DNA of 64,000 nucleotides from Agapanthus africanus (Eukaryota > Streptophyta > Magnoliopsida > Asparagales > Amaryllidaceae): assembly GCA_030015575.1 (NCBI GenBank), contig CM057347.1, forward strand, positions 405,698,248 to 405,762,247, written 5' to 3'. The stretch's first letter is position 1. Each line of letters begins with the position of its first letter. The position numbers and the translations under genes are program-made. Positions 44,535 to 56,145 of this stretch are shown here, one piece after another. Below the pieces are notes generated by a model. It searched no databases, was not told the origin of the DNA, and saw only the letters and a list, made by a program, of their open reading frames with translations.

Positions 44535-45484
44535 GCACTAAATGGTTTAGCACAAGTGACAGCGTTAAGTGATAATTAAGGAAAAGTTTGGATTTGGTGT
44601 TTGTTTTGAAAAAATACGGAATTTTGAAAAATTCACACAAACAATGCACAAGCAACCCTGGATCTAATGGTCACCTAGATCAAGTCTCTAGACCGCTCCT
44701 AGACTTCCAGAAGACAAATTACAGGATAGATTTTCTACTGCCTCTTTATCCATTCTGTGGCCAGGTAAGTGGGAGGTTCTCTACTACGTAAGTAGTGGGC
44801 CTAATTAAGTAACCACTTGCCTTAGACACACTTGCCTTAGACATCACAAAAGAAACGCGGATAAACAGAAGATTACCCACGACCTCTTTCTGTCCTAATT
44901 GAGCGCGACGGTCCTTAGAGTCTTGTCTAGATATTTTTTAGTTAATGAGGGTGATGCGGATGCAAGTTTATGATTTTTGGGGCTTAGGAAGGGTAATGAA
45001 ATCCCCACCTAATCTGAATTTGGTCTTTTCCCCTTAATTTCCATGTTAAAATATGCAAACAACCAAGATCAAACACGCAACAATTTTCTTTTTACGGCGC
45101 TGCAAATTTTTGTAAAGAAACCTGCAGAAATTGGTTAATGGAACAGAGCAGGGAGGAGATAAGAAAGACAGAAGTATACCTGAGAAGTTTGAAGCAGCGA
45201 AGCCCTCAATGAACCGCGGTTCCGCCGCAAGAAGCACTCTATGGCCGCGGATGCGCGGTCTTCTGATAAGATCCCTGCACAGAAATTGGTGCAAATGCTC
45301 TTGTACCTTCACTTAGCTCTCTGAGATAACCTGAAAATTTTTCCCTTCGCACCAGAGATTCCATATCTCCTTACAACAATTCACAACAAATCGTTAAGCA
45401 CATGATGCGAATTTTGATTTAAAAATTCTGATGGAATAATAAATTTTTCCAACTCAAATTACAAAAACAAACAAATTAGCACAC
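44535..45484 (-). other. Athila 5' leader
   Basis: No gene. It lies between the primer site and gag on the - strand. It contains a degenerate ggccgcggatgcgcggtc at 45243-45260, echoing the LTR palindrome. Confidence 0.7.
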
Positions 45485-45504
45485 GATCCCCCGCAACGGC
45501 GCCA
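45485..45504 (-). promoter_or_regulatory. Athila primer-binding site (tRNA-Asp type)
   Basis: On the - strand TGGCGCCGTTGCGGGGGATC, two bases from the LTR end. This is the Asp-tRNA-type primer site used by Athila elements, with a small change near the sixth C/G. Confidence 0.9.
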
Positions 45505-45506
45505 TT

Positions 45507-47272
45507 TGATTGATCATCTTCGTGTGTATTTGGAAGAGTTTTAATCACAACCAAAGAAATTTATACCGCAATCAATTAACGGTGTCAATTGTAGCTTCGT
45601 TAGCGAATACGGATCGTCCACTGAGATTGTGTGAATTTGTTCGAATTTGTTTTAGTTGAGTTGAAAAGAAAAGATAAAAGAAAATGATTCAATATTTATG
45701 AAATTTAGTTTCAAGAATCATAAAGAAATAAATCTAAAATCAAGAATTAATAAAGAATCAAGGAAATGTCCAAACCAATTGAATTCTCAAGATTTGTAAA
45801 GTAGCTTGTAGGAATCGATCAAATTGATAGTGATAATGAATACTAATGATTACGAATTCTTATTTATTGAGGATTTGTTGCTAGATCGATGACGATCAAC
45901 GAGGTTTAGGGATCTATTGAAGAAATTAGGGTTTCTCCTTCATCATCCCTTGTCCTTTCATTGATTATCATTCAAATTCCAGCCTCTAGCAAATTAAATC
46001 ACCGATCGTTGATCTTTAATTTGGAGCGAAAACATTCAAGAAATCGATCTCGCTCAAATTTGGTCTTCGATGATTCAATTTCGTAAAGTTTACAAAACTC
46101 ATAAGACTTAAGAATCGTTCAAGAATTTCATCATCATCATCTACCTATTCTCTCGATTCCGCTACAAGCTGAGATTTCACTCACACATCATGAAAAATGA
46201 AAGAATCAAGAATCGACAATTTTTCATAATGCAAGAATGTAAAGAAAGCAAGATTTATAATTTTCACATTTATTAATCGACGATTAGGTACACATTCACT
46301 CAAAGATTACAAGATTTGAGGAGGTAACTAGATCCGCCGAAATTAGCTTCGCATCATCTTCTTAAGTCGTGGATCGTCGTGGATCTCTTGCTCGGATGAT
46401 GACCGACGTTGCTTCAAAAGCTCGTTGAAGGCTTGCTTGAGACGCTTCTCGATGAATCTTGATTTGGCTTTGGAATTGGATTTGGGCTAGGGCTTTGGAT
46501 CATAAGTTGTGTCACTCAATTTGTGCAAATTTGGCTCAATATTCAACAATCAAACAACAACTCAACAACCTTTTCAATGAAGCCCTAGGTCCCTTTTTAT
46601 AGTTTCTCCTTTATCTTCTCCTAGAAGCTTGGTTTATCTCCTACTAGAAACTAGGTTGTTATGAAGCTTGAATGAGAAGCTTGGTAGGTATCAAACTTGC
46701 ACAAGAAGCTTGGCTGTTAGAAGGGAAGTTTCTGGAGAAATCTACACAATTTGAAGCGTCTTGGAGAAGCTTGGCCGTTAAAAGAGAAGCCCTGCAAAAA
46801 GTTCCAACCGCCGACGAGTCAGATCGGCCGCGGATCCGCGGCGGATCGGCCTGACTTGGCTGCGGATCCGCGGCCATTTGATGGAGTCAGTGCATGAAAA
46901 TCTCTGGATTGTTTCATGCTGGCTTTATGGCCATTTTCTGATGTCTGGAATCCTATAGTTATTTCTTGTTTACTTCCAGATCTCAAGTCTTTGACTTGAT
47001 GCGTTTTATCAGCACTTTTGTGATTCGGGCTCTTTAATTTGGAGAATTTCCTGCACACAATCTCGAAATAAGTGTTTAAATATACAAAGATCATGCGTGT
47101 AGTAATAAACACACAATTTCCCTCATAATGCTGGTTATAATGTATAACACATGTTATTCGATATTTTGCAGACGAATTGCTAATATGTGCTATATTTATA
47201 CCAAACACCTTTAGATGATTAGAAAAAGTAGAGAAATCGATGTGTTAAGAATGCAATATTTTCGACTGATCA
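45507..47272 (-). mobile_element. 5' LTR of Athila element (1766 bp)
   Basis: Pairs with 35724-37490. The outer end ttcgactgatca is followed by accgc (47273-47277), matching the left target duplication. Carries ggccgcggatccgcggcgg at 46825-46843 and a second half-palindrome at 46861. Confidence 0.93.
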
Positions 47273-47277
47273 ACCGC

Positions 47278-47388
47278 TTAGCAGGATGCGGCGGAACTCC
47301 TCAACCGCGGTGTTAAAGAAATATCCACTTCCTGCTGAAAATGTGACGCAGGCAAAGCCGGAGCAGCCCCCTCAGCGGCTGTCCTCCC
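47278..47388 (+). pseudogene. Continuation of family B gag-like gene
   Basis: After the Athila target duplication the frame continues as LSRMRRNSSTAVLKKYPLP and AENVTQAKPEQPPQRLSS, up to copia-2 at 47389. The TAG met there (47391) is formed by the copia LTR end and is not the gene's own stop. Confidence 0.55.
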
Positions 47389-49364
47389 TGTAGGGTTCCT
47401 AGGCACTCTTGTGAAGGTTCATAAGGCATCAAACATGCCTGGATAAAATTTTCGACGTGCCGAACAACCCAAAGCCAGGATCTTTGCTAGATTATTAGGG
47501 TTTAACATGCAAGATGATAACTTTTTATCTAAGTGTGAGGGATTACAACCTTTGTAGTCCGCTCCTTCACTTCACAAGCTCCGAGTAGAAGTCTCTTTGC
47601 CGCGATCCACAATCTCCCGGACTCATGAGAGGCTCCACGACTCGAACGATCCATGCTAGCTTGAAGTATTCCAAATCTCCGATGATCTACCTCGAAGTTG
47701 CAAAGACTCAAGCTTTCTCACTCTAAAGAGATGAACACACTAATCTCATGGGCTAGATGAGATGAGAATGAGAGAGTAGTATTTTTGCTTTCTTTTTAAA
47801 TCATTTTCTCATATTTATTCATCACATGAAGAAAATTTAGTAAGCTTTCTCAAGAGAGAAGAAGATGATCATGGAAAAGATAATGAGATTATTTTCTTTT
47901 GTGATGAATAGAATAAAAGCTATATGATTGATTTATAAACCATGGTCAAGGATGAGTGGCTAGGATTTAGTAGAGAATAAACTAGAGTTAGGGTTTGGTT
48001 GGGTTAAGAATGTGTCATCCAAAATATCTTAAGAATGACAAAAGAAAAAGCTTCTAGAAGGTGCATGAAGCATCTAACCCTAATCAAACCCTAACCTCAA
48101 TTAATCATCCTTAAACATGTTTAACAATTAATCATATCATGTCACAATAATATATATCACATATATATTATATATTTGCAACAAAAGAAAATAATACAAT
48201 TAACATATATCGCATATATATCAATGTATCATCCAATGAGAAAATGAAATAATAAAGCGAGCCAATATTAGATAATGTAATAATATATCATATATATTAT
48301 TATACATTAAATCATCGAATCAACACTTGATCCGACGATCCGGCTATATCGAATATTACCGACTAATATATCATGTACTGATTCATCGAATCAACACTTA
48401 ATCCGATGACCCGGTTCACAACTAAATATCGCGAGAATATAATACGGTATCCCATATCGCATTATTCTCGGTCCTGCACATATCACATATGTGCCTCTAC
48501 TCCATTTCGCCTGAGCCAAGAAACCTCTGTGTAGGACTCTAAAGAATCGTCAATACGCCGGTAGCAGGTGATGATCATATCAAACACCCACAAGCTGCAA
48601 GCGGTCAACTAAACGTAATAGCCACCCAGGTATTGAGCGATCAGAAGATCAACCAGCTAGCCTGTGCGTTCTCCTGTGAATCCAATCAGTAACACTCCTG
48701 TACAGTCCGGTCTGTTCGTCTGATATGTCGCATATCAAGTCTAGGGGTGGTATACGTCAGACCCCAGTAACCGATAAGTCGTGTCGATGTGTGGCTCATA
48801 ACGGGTCGAGAAACTACTAGTAACACTTACCAGTAAATCTCTATATCAGCCCTGGCCAGGGACTTCCAGTTATAGCCAATCGAACACAGCACAACATCAA
48901 CTCCCTATACCGGGAGAGACGAATCCCCTCCTATCGCTCATTGCCTCCATGTGATTCGGGACTGTACCCAAAAGCCACCGTTTTGCACGCCCTCTTGGAC
49001 GTGGTAAGGTGGAAATCAAAGCACAGTGGGAATCACACAAGACTCTATGACGATCTCGGGTCTACAGACTACCCTGTACCAGTGTCACCGGAGAACTGCC
49101 ATCTGACGTGTGGTATATCACCATCTGGGAGTTCTCGGCGAGTCCGTCCAGTGTACCCAGTCTCCACTGAGCACCCGTACACCATCTCTGATGTCTAACA
49201 CCGATGGATATGGGATCATCCATCGCCCATCATATGGGTCAAGATGCGTATACGCTAGTCTATCTGGTGTATCGATGCCCTGTCTCGATATACCCTCGAC
49301 TAGGAACAGTTATAGGATGTACTCATCGACTACGATGGCCCCACTAGTATGATCTCATCATAGT

Positions 49365-52300
49365 TGTCACGCCCCGCTTCCCAGAGTACGCAAGATTGGG
49401 CACGTGACATAGCCAGCCATGCTACCTGTGGGTAGGAAGTATCCATCCACAGTCACATTACGGCTGTAGAGATATCAAAAACAAGATAAACTATCTAAAA
49501 CATGTCCATAATCCAGAATAACAAGAGTCAATGATAAATAAATGCGGAAGCGAATGATCCAATACAATAATAGAAAAGTATGTCCCATAATGTGGGCTCA
49601 CATCTGGAAATAAGAGTGCAGGAAATAAAACTAACCACTATAGAACTTACAAATCAGCCTGCTGGCTGAAATACTCCTGCTCAGACAGCGACAGTGGTAA
49701 AGAATCTGGGCCATGCAAAACCCAGACGTCAGCGCGTCATGTCAACCAATGATATAGTATGCACAGTGTAATAGGCAATGCAGAAATAAACATGAATAAA
49801 GCAATAGTAGGAAACAAGCAGTGCAGGGTAGTGTGCAGTGGGTAACTAAACTATTCTAACAGGTTTTCTATTCTAAAGTCTTTGAAATCAATTCGAGTAA
49901 TCCTCCATGTAACTCAAAGGATATGTCCCGTTACCCCCCGGGACCACGGATCAGGAAGATGGGAACCAATAGTGGTTCTGTCCCGTTGCCCCCCGGGACC
50001 ACGGATCAGGAAAATGTAAGAGTCACGAATGGCTCTGTCCCGTTACCCCCCGGGACCACGGATCAAGTAATACCCTTTTAAGTTACACTTTAGATTACCC
50101 TTTTGATTTCCCCATACCCCCAGGTTATATGTGTCAGGTCAGGTATTCAGTGGTCAAGAACTAATGCCAACACAAGTTCAGGTAACAGCAGGTTTTGTCT
50201 GGATAGACAACAGGAATGGTCCATGAGGACAACATGTCAGGTTTGTTGGCATTAGGCACGAGATCAGGTAACAGGTCGGGTCATGGTACATCAGGTCAAG
50301 CCAGATAATGTATAAAGGTGTCATGTCATGTCAAGAGTGTACGGTACCATGTCATGTCAAGTAGGAAGTGTAACAGGTCATGTCAGAAAGCACAAGATGT
50401 CATGTGGGTGCTCATAATCAAACTATCATAAACATGTGTATAAATAAACAAGCATGAGTACTATCAGAACAATAAACTGGAACATGTAATATGATATGCA
50501 AATAGATATAATTTCAAGGATATGGATGCACAGTTATCGATTAGGGTTACATTTATAGTTCCAATATTAATTAGGATGCAATTTATTAAACATGGAGTGT
50601 TAATATCACATTATTATGTAGTAATGTGATCTATGGATGCAATTATATGTATCTTAAATGCGATGGATGCAAACGGGTATCCGAAAAGTTATAAAACTAT
50701 AAAATGGAAACGTGGGACGTACAACTATGCAGTATGTGATATAAATATTAATATGGATAGCATATTCAAAGTGATTAATAACTATAAAGGTGGTATTGAT
50801 TAACCAACACAAGAAAGTTCCGTTCAGAAATTCAGCGTCACCCTAATTTGTAAAATAGCTTAAAAATAACAAAAGTTCTCCAAAAGGGACGTGTCTTATA
50901 CCAAAACGAAGATAATTCAATAAGGTTTTCAGTTTTATAAGTATAAGCATCTCAAGTTGTCTCTACAAAAAGTTATGAATATTCGAAATTGAAAGTTTGC
51001 TGCTGGAATTTCCCTGGACAGAAGTTTGGAGACATTTTCATTTGCATTTTACGTTATTTAAACAATTTATTTTGCAAGTAAATATTTCATACATTTATAG
51101 TATTCTGAGTTAGCTTCGTAACGAACTAAAGAACGTATACTAATGATTTTTCTATGATTTATAATGAATTTTATAAGATAAGGTGTACAGTAAATTTCAG
51201 ATTTGTCATATCCGATTTTCCAACGACGTTTCATGTGTAAACTATAAGATTTTCAAATGTATAACATTATAAAATGAAGATTATAAATTAATTAAAGATA
51301 ATAATAATAAATATTACGACGATTTTAAATGATATGGTTGCAGTATAATGTAATCTAGTATGTCACAAGATAAGTTTTCATGATCTAGATTTAATATGAT
51401 ATAAACGGATGCCAACGGAACATCGAAACGTTATAAAATCAAACATGGGGCACTAGATTTAAACTATAGGTATGGTATTTATTTAAATAAGTATAAAATG
51501 AATTATATAGCATGTAGCAAGATTAACTTGCCTTGATGGGTCGCGAAACGGGAAAACGGAACGTTAACCGTCGGCGGGGGAAACTCGCGACGGGCGCACG
51601 GTTCACGGAATGAACCCAAACGACGAACAAAGGAACCACACGGGTCGGGGTACCTCGCTGGAACGTCGAGAAGCGTCACCGGCACGACGGAATTTCGGCA
51701 ACAAAAGAACAGTTAAAAAAAATAAGAAACGAGACATGAAGGAAGAAGAGAAAGAATGATAAAGAGAAGTACGAGAGGATATATGAGAGAGAGAGAAAAA
51801 GTGGAGAGAGAGAAAGCGGGGCCCACGGGGTTAAAGGAGAGGTTGCGATTGGCTGAGAGAATAAATTGAGAAGGATATAAAAGATTGTAAAAATATTATA
51901 TGGTTAACTTAAAGATTTAAAAGATAGGTAATGAACGGTAAGATATCAGATTAGTTAGAAAAAATATATGCGAAGGTTTTAATAATATTAAAATTTGGGA
52001 TTTTGGCGCCAAATGAAACATTTCCAAATTGCGCCCGGATTGGGTCCAAAAATTCGAAATTCAAATAATAGGATTTTAAGCGGGTTCCAAATTTTAAAAT
52101 GAAATGTTTTATGATTAAAAAAACATACTCCCAAAATGGACACACGCACGTGCACGTAGCCATCCAAACTCGCCCGTTTCACTGAACGGGACGAGAACAC
52201 AATGCACGGACGCTACCATGAGGCTAAGGGTGTCAAGTAGGCCAAGATAAATATTTTCAATTTTATTTTAGGTGCTAAAATTTGTTATATGCAGAATAAC

Positions 52301-52412
52301 TTAGCCAGATAAAATTTTACAGTAAGACCCAAACAAGCAAGATAAATGAAATGAGTAATATCTAATGCTCAACAAATAATAGAAAATAGTAGTATTGGGC
52401 TCGGGTGTTACA
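49365..52412 (-). mobile_element. Solo LTR, chromovirus type (3.05 kb), TSD atagt
   Basis: Plus-strand ends tgtcacgccccgc and gggtgttaca (TGTAACACCC...GCGTGACA on the - strand). A perfect target duplication, atagt, lies at 49360-49364 and 52413-52417. The termini are of the same type as the long LTRs at 1-7053 and 56146, but I see no extended similarity. No internal domain. It lies within the copia-2 LTR. Confidence 0.93.
49924..50070. repeat. Three GC-rich tandem units (55-57 bp)
   Basis: tcccgttaccccccgggacc + acggatca at 49926, 49981 and 50038. Each has a perfect ccccccggg-type core. In an otherwise AT-rich LTR this stands out. Confidence 0.88.
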
Positions 52413-52640
52413 ATAGTCCCAGTAGTCGAGTACAGATCCTAAGGGCTTTATCAACATGTGAGAGTAAAACAGTAAACCAATACAAGTCAACATGTTAAGA
52501 TAAAGTGAAACCAAATAGCATACTATCATGACGAGCAAGAAAGTCATCTCTATATATATCCAAGCATCCATTATAATATACATCATATGTACAACAATGG
52601 CCTCTAGGGCATATACATAACTAACAATCTCCCACTTGCA

Positions 52641-55600
52641 CTAAGGCCAGCTGCTGTAGTATCTCATACCTAGCATCCCGAATAATCTCTCAAACTGTAT
52701 CTGGGGAATAGCCTTCGTGAATGGATCCGCAGTGTTGTCCTTCGTATCTACTCTCCTGACCTCGATCTCCCGGCGATCAACTATCTCCCTGATCAGGTGA
52801 TACCGTCTCAGAATATGTCTGGACTTTTGATGGGATCTGGGTTCCTTGGCCAAAGCCACAGCTCCATTGTTATCGCAATACAGAGGTATTGGATGCTCAA
52901 TGGATGGAACCACTCCAACTTCAGTAATGAACTTCTTGATCCAGACAGTCTCTTTGGCAGCATCGTTGGCAGCGATGTATTCAGCCTCCATCGTCGAGTC
53001 TGTAACGGTATCCTGTTTGGAACTCTTCCAATATACCGGCCCTCCAATAAGGATTAAGACAAAACCCGAATGCGACTTAGAGTCGTCCTTATCACTTTGG
53101 AAGCTGGAATCGGTAAAGGACTCCACCTGGAGTTCTCCGTTACCATACACCAAGAACATCTCCTTAGTCCTTCATAAGTACTTGAGAATGTTCTTCACAG
53201 CTGTCCAGTGACTCTCTCCAGGATCTGCTTGATACCGACTCACTACACTTAGTGAGTATGCTACATCGGGTCTGGTACATAGCATCGCATACATGATAGA
53301 GTCTACTGCCGAAGCATAGGGTATCCTTTACATCCGAGCTCTCTCCAAATCAGTCTTGGGAGACATCTCTTTAGAGAGAGTGAGTCCAGAGATCGTGGGT
53401 TGGTTCCCACGCTTGGATTCTTCCATACTAAACCTCTTTAGTATGGTGTCAATGTACCTCGATTGGGACAATCCCAGTATCCGTTTAAATCTATCTCTAT
53501 AGATCATGATTCCCAATACGCAGAAGGCATCACCTAGATCTTTCATTGAGAATCTCTGTGATAAGAAGAGCTTGACTGATTGCAGCATAGGAATATCATT
53601 TCCTATCAAGAGTATGTCATCCACGTACAATACGAGGAAGACAACCTTATCCTCTGCTACCTTCTTATAGATACAAGGTTCATCTATATTTTTGATGAAG
53701 TCAAACTCTTTGACTACGACATCAAAACAGATGTTCCAACTCCGCGATGCTTGTTTTAACCCATAAATGGATTTAAGCAGCTTGCACACCTTTCCGCTGC
53801 TCCCACTATCTACGAAGCCCTCTGGCTGAGTCATGTACACGCTCTCTTCTAAATCACCGTTTAGAAAGGCGGTCTTAACATCCATTTGCCAGATTTCGTA
53901 GTCATGGTATGCAGCAATGGCAAGTAAGATCCGGATGGACTTAAGCATAGCCACTGGAGAAAAGGTTTCGTCATAATCCACACCTGGTCGTTGACGAAAA
54001 CCTTTTGCTACAAGTCTAGCTTTGAAAGTCTAAACTTTTCCATCTACACCAAATTTCGTTTTAAAAATCCACTTGCTCCCAATGGGTTTTACCCCTTCAG
54101 GAGCATTTTCTAAAATCCATACTTTATTGGTGTACATGGATTCCATCTCAGATCGCATTGCATCCAGCCATTTCACAGAGTCACCACTCGTGATGGCCTG
54201 CTCGAAACTAGTGGGGTCATTATCATCCATGATGCAATCCTCGCTTCCACCATCAATGAGAAAACCGTAGTATCTCTCAGGTGGACGAGAAACCCTACTA
54301 GATCGGCGGAGAGGCTGGGGTTCGTCGGGTACTACTGAATCCTCTGGTTCCACTAAATCATCTGTTGTAGTTTGTTCTGCTGGAACTTCTTCCAGTTCTA
54401 CCTCAGAACCACTAATTTCTTTTTCAAGAAATTCCTTTTCTAAAAAGGTGGCATGTTGAGCAACAAACACCTTTTGTTGTTCACTGTGGTAAAATAGATA
54501 TCCATACGAATTGCTTGGATATCCTACAAACTTATAAAGAACTGATCGTGCCTCGAGTTTATCCGGATTTTGCTTTTTAACATAGGCCAGACAATCCCAT
54601 ATCTTAACTCTTTTAAGAGATGGTCTCTTCCCATTCCATATCTCATATGAAGTGGTAGGCACTGATTTAGTTGGAACTCTATTCAATAGGTATATGGCTG
54701 TCTCAAGTGCATACCCCCAAAAAGAAATAGGTAACTCAGCTGTACTCATCATCGAGCGCACCATATCTAATAGGGTGCGATTCCTCCGCTCCGAAACACC
54801 GTTGTGCTGTGGTGTATAAGGAGGAGTAAGCTGAGAGAGAATCCCATTCTCTTTTAGATAATCTAAAAACTCACCGCTTAAGTATTCACCTCCTCGATCA
54901 GATCGAAGAATCTTAATACTTTTGCCCGTTTGATTCTCTACTTCGTGCTTATATTCTCTGAATTTCTCAAAAGCTTCAGACTTGTGTTTCATCAGGAACA
55001 CATGTCCGAATCTAGAGAGATCGTCAGTGAATGTAATGAAGTAGGAAGAACCGTTCCTGGCATGCGTAGACATGGGACCGCATACATCACTATGTATTAG
55101 TCCTAAGAGTTCAGTAACTCTTTCTCCGTGTCCACTAAACGGAGCTTTGGTCATTTTTCCTTTGAGACATGAATGGCAAGTATCATAAGATGATAATTCG
55201 AAAGGATTCAAATAACCATCTCTATGTAACTTAGCCAGTCGAGTCGCATTGATATGACCAAGTCTACAATGCCACAAGTAGGATTCGTTCATGTCTGAAC
55301 TTTTCCTCTTGTGTGTGTTTTGTATATTCAGCACTGTATTCTGATTTAGAATGAATATACCATTATGTAACGAGCCTGATGCAATCAACTTTTGATCTAG
55401 GAATATGTTCATAACATTATCCTGTACTACAAAATTATATCCCTCTTTACTCAATAAAGAAACTGATATAATGTTGCACATCATGTTCGGTATATAATAG
55501 CACTCATTTAGAATCGGTGTATTACGACTTGGCAATACAAGGTGATATTCGCCAACTGCTTTGGCTACAATACTTGCACCGTTTCCTACTTGAACGGAAT

Positions 55601-55943
55601 GATCACCTTTTTCCAGTTCTCTACCTTTACGTAGCCCATGTAACTGTTTACATATGTGGGATCCTGATCCGGTATCTAATACCCAGGACGTAGGGTGAAC
55701 TGAGAAACAGTTCTCAATAACTAACACACCCGAAGAAGATGCATCAACATGCATATTCTTTTGGGCGGCGTGAGAATCCAGATATTCTCCTGTTTCCTGT
55801 TCAGTCTTATAACTCTTATAAGAAAGAACGGGTCCAACATTCCCTAGCTCAGTACAATAATTGGGTTCAGTCAATACATCCATATTATTATCTTGATTAT
55901 GGCCTGACATGGTCGCTACCTGGAGAGAGAGAGAAGAAAACAC
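52641..55943 (-). pseudogene. Copia-2 pol: protease, integrase, RT, RNase H in one frame with three stops
   Basis: Ty1/copia polyprotein, about 1,100 codons in a single frame. Protease WVLDTGSGSHIC (residue 90, D-T-G-S intact). Integrase: LWHCRLGHIN, CHSCLKGKMTKAPF zinc finger, LIHSDVCGPM, LRSDRGGEYLS and NGVSERRNRT (D, D, E intact). RT: WQMDVKTAFLNGDLEE, LLKSIYGLKQASRSW, and YVDD at plus 53616-53627. RNase H: FTDSSFQSDKDDSKSHSG, MEAEYIAANDAAKE, SRHILRRYHLIRE. Stops: TAG 54030-54032, TAA 53328-53330, and a TGA at about 53175 (KYL*RTKEMF). No frameshifts. The Gag capsid and CCHC domain are absent: about 60 residues of leader-like sequence precede the protease, suggesting an internal deletion. 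Tork/Angela-like by LTR and motifs. Confidence 0.88.
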
Positions 55944-56145
55944 TTTAGCGTATGCTCTTGCAAGATTAGATTGGTTATTATCTTATCTAATCAGGATGTC
56001 TCCCACTGTTTTTATCAAATCTACCTTCAAACCCAAAAAGGTAAGATTAGCCGGGATTAATTACACCTTACAATTTCGTCAATCTTTCAGCCAGATCAGT
56101 GTCGGTACTTTGAGGGAGGTTCCCCATGCTTTCTCACGGACCTAA
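55944..56145 (-). other. Copia-2 leader remnant
   Basis: No gene. It ends on the - strand in a pyrimidine run followed by ccag (cttctctctctctccag), which resembles a splice acceptor just before the frame. It is cut at 56146 by the young long-LTR element. The 5' LTR of copia-2 is outside the window. Confidence 0.6.

Larger units (their letters stand above)
47389..52626 (-). mobile_element. 3' LTR of copia-2, split by a solo LTR
   Basis: On the - strand it starts TGTTAGTTATGTATATGCCC at 52626, directly after the copia-type tract gcaagtgggagat. It runs to about 47389 (ends ggaaccctaca, estimated boundary). The solo LTR 49365-52412 and one target duplication interrupt it, leaving about 2.2 kb of LTR. 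The GCCCTAGAGGC start is typical of Tork/Angela-like copia LTRs. No genes. AT-rich tatatcacatatata runs lie at 48130-48300. Confidence 0.7.

Noticed and set aside
47389..47393. TAG as the natural stop of the family B gene
   Set aside because: The codon spans the start of the copia-2 LTR, so it is created by the insertion.
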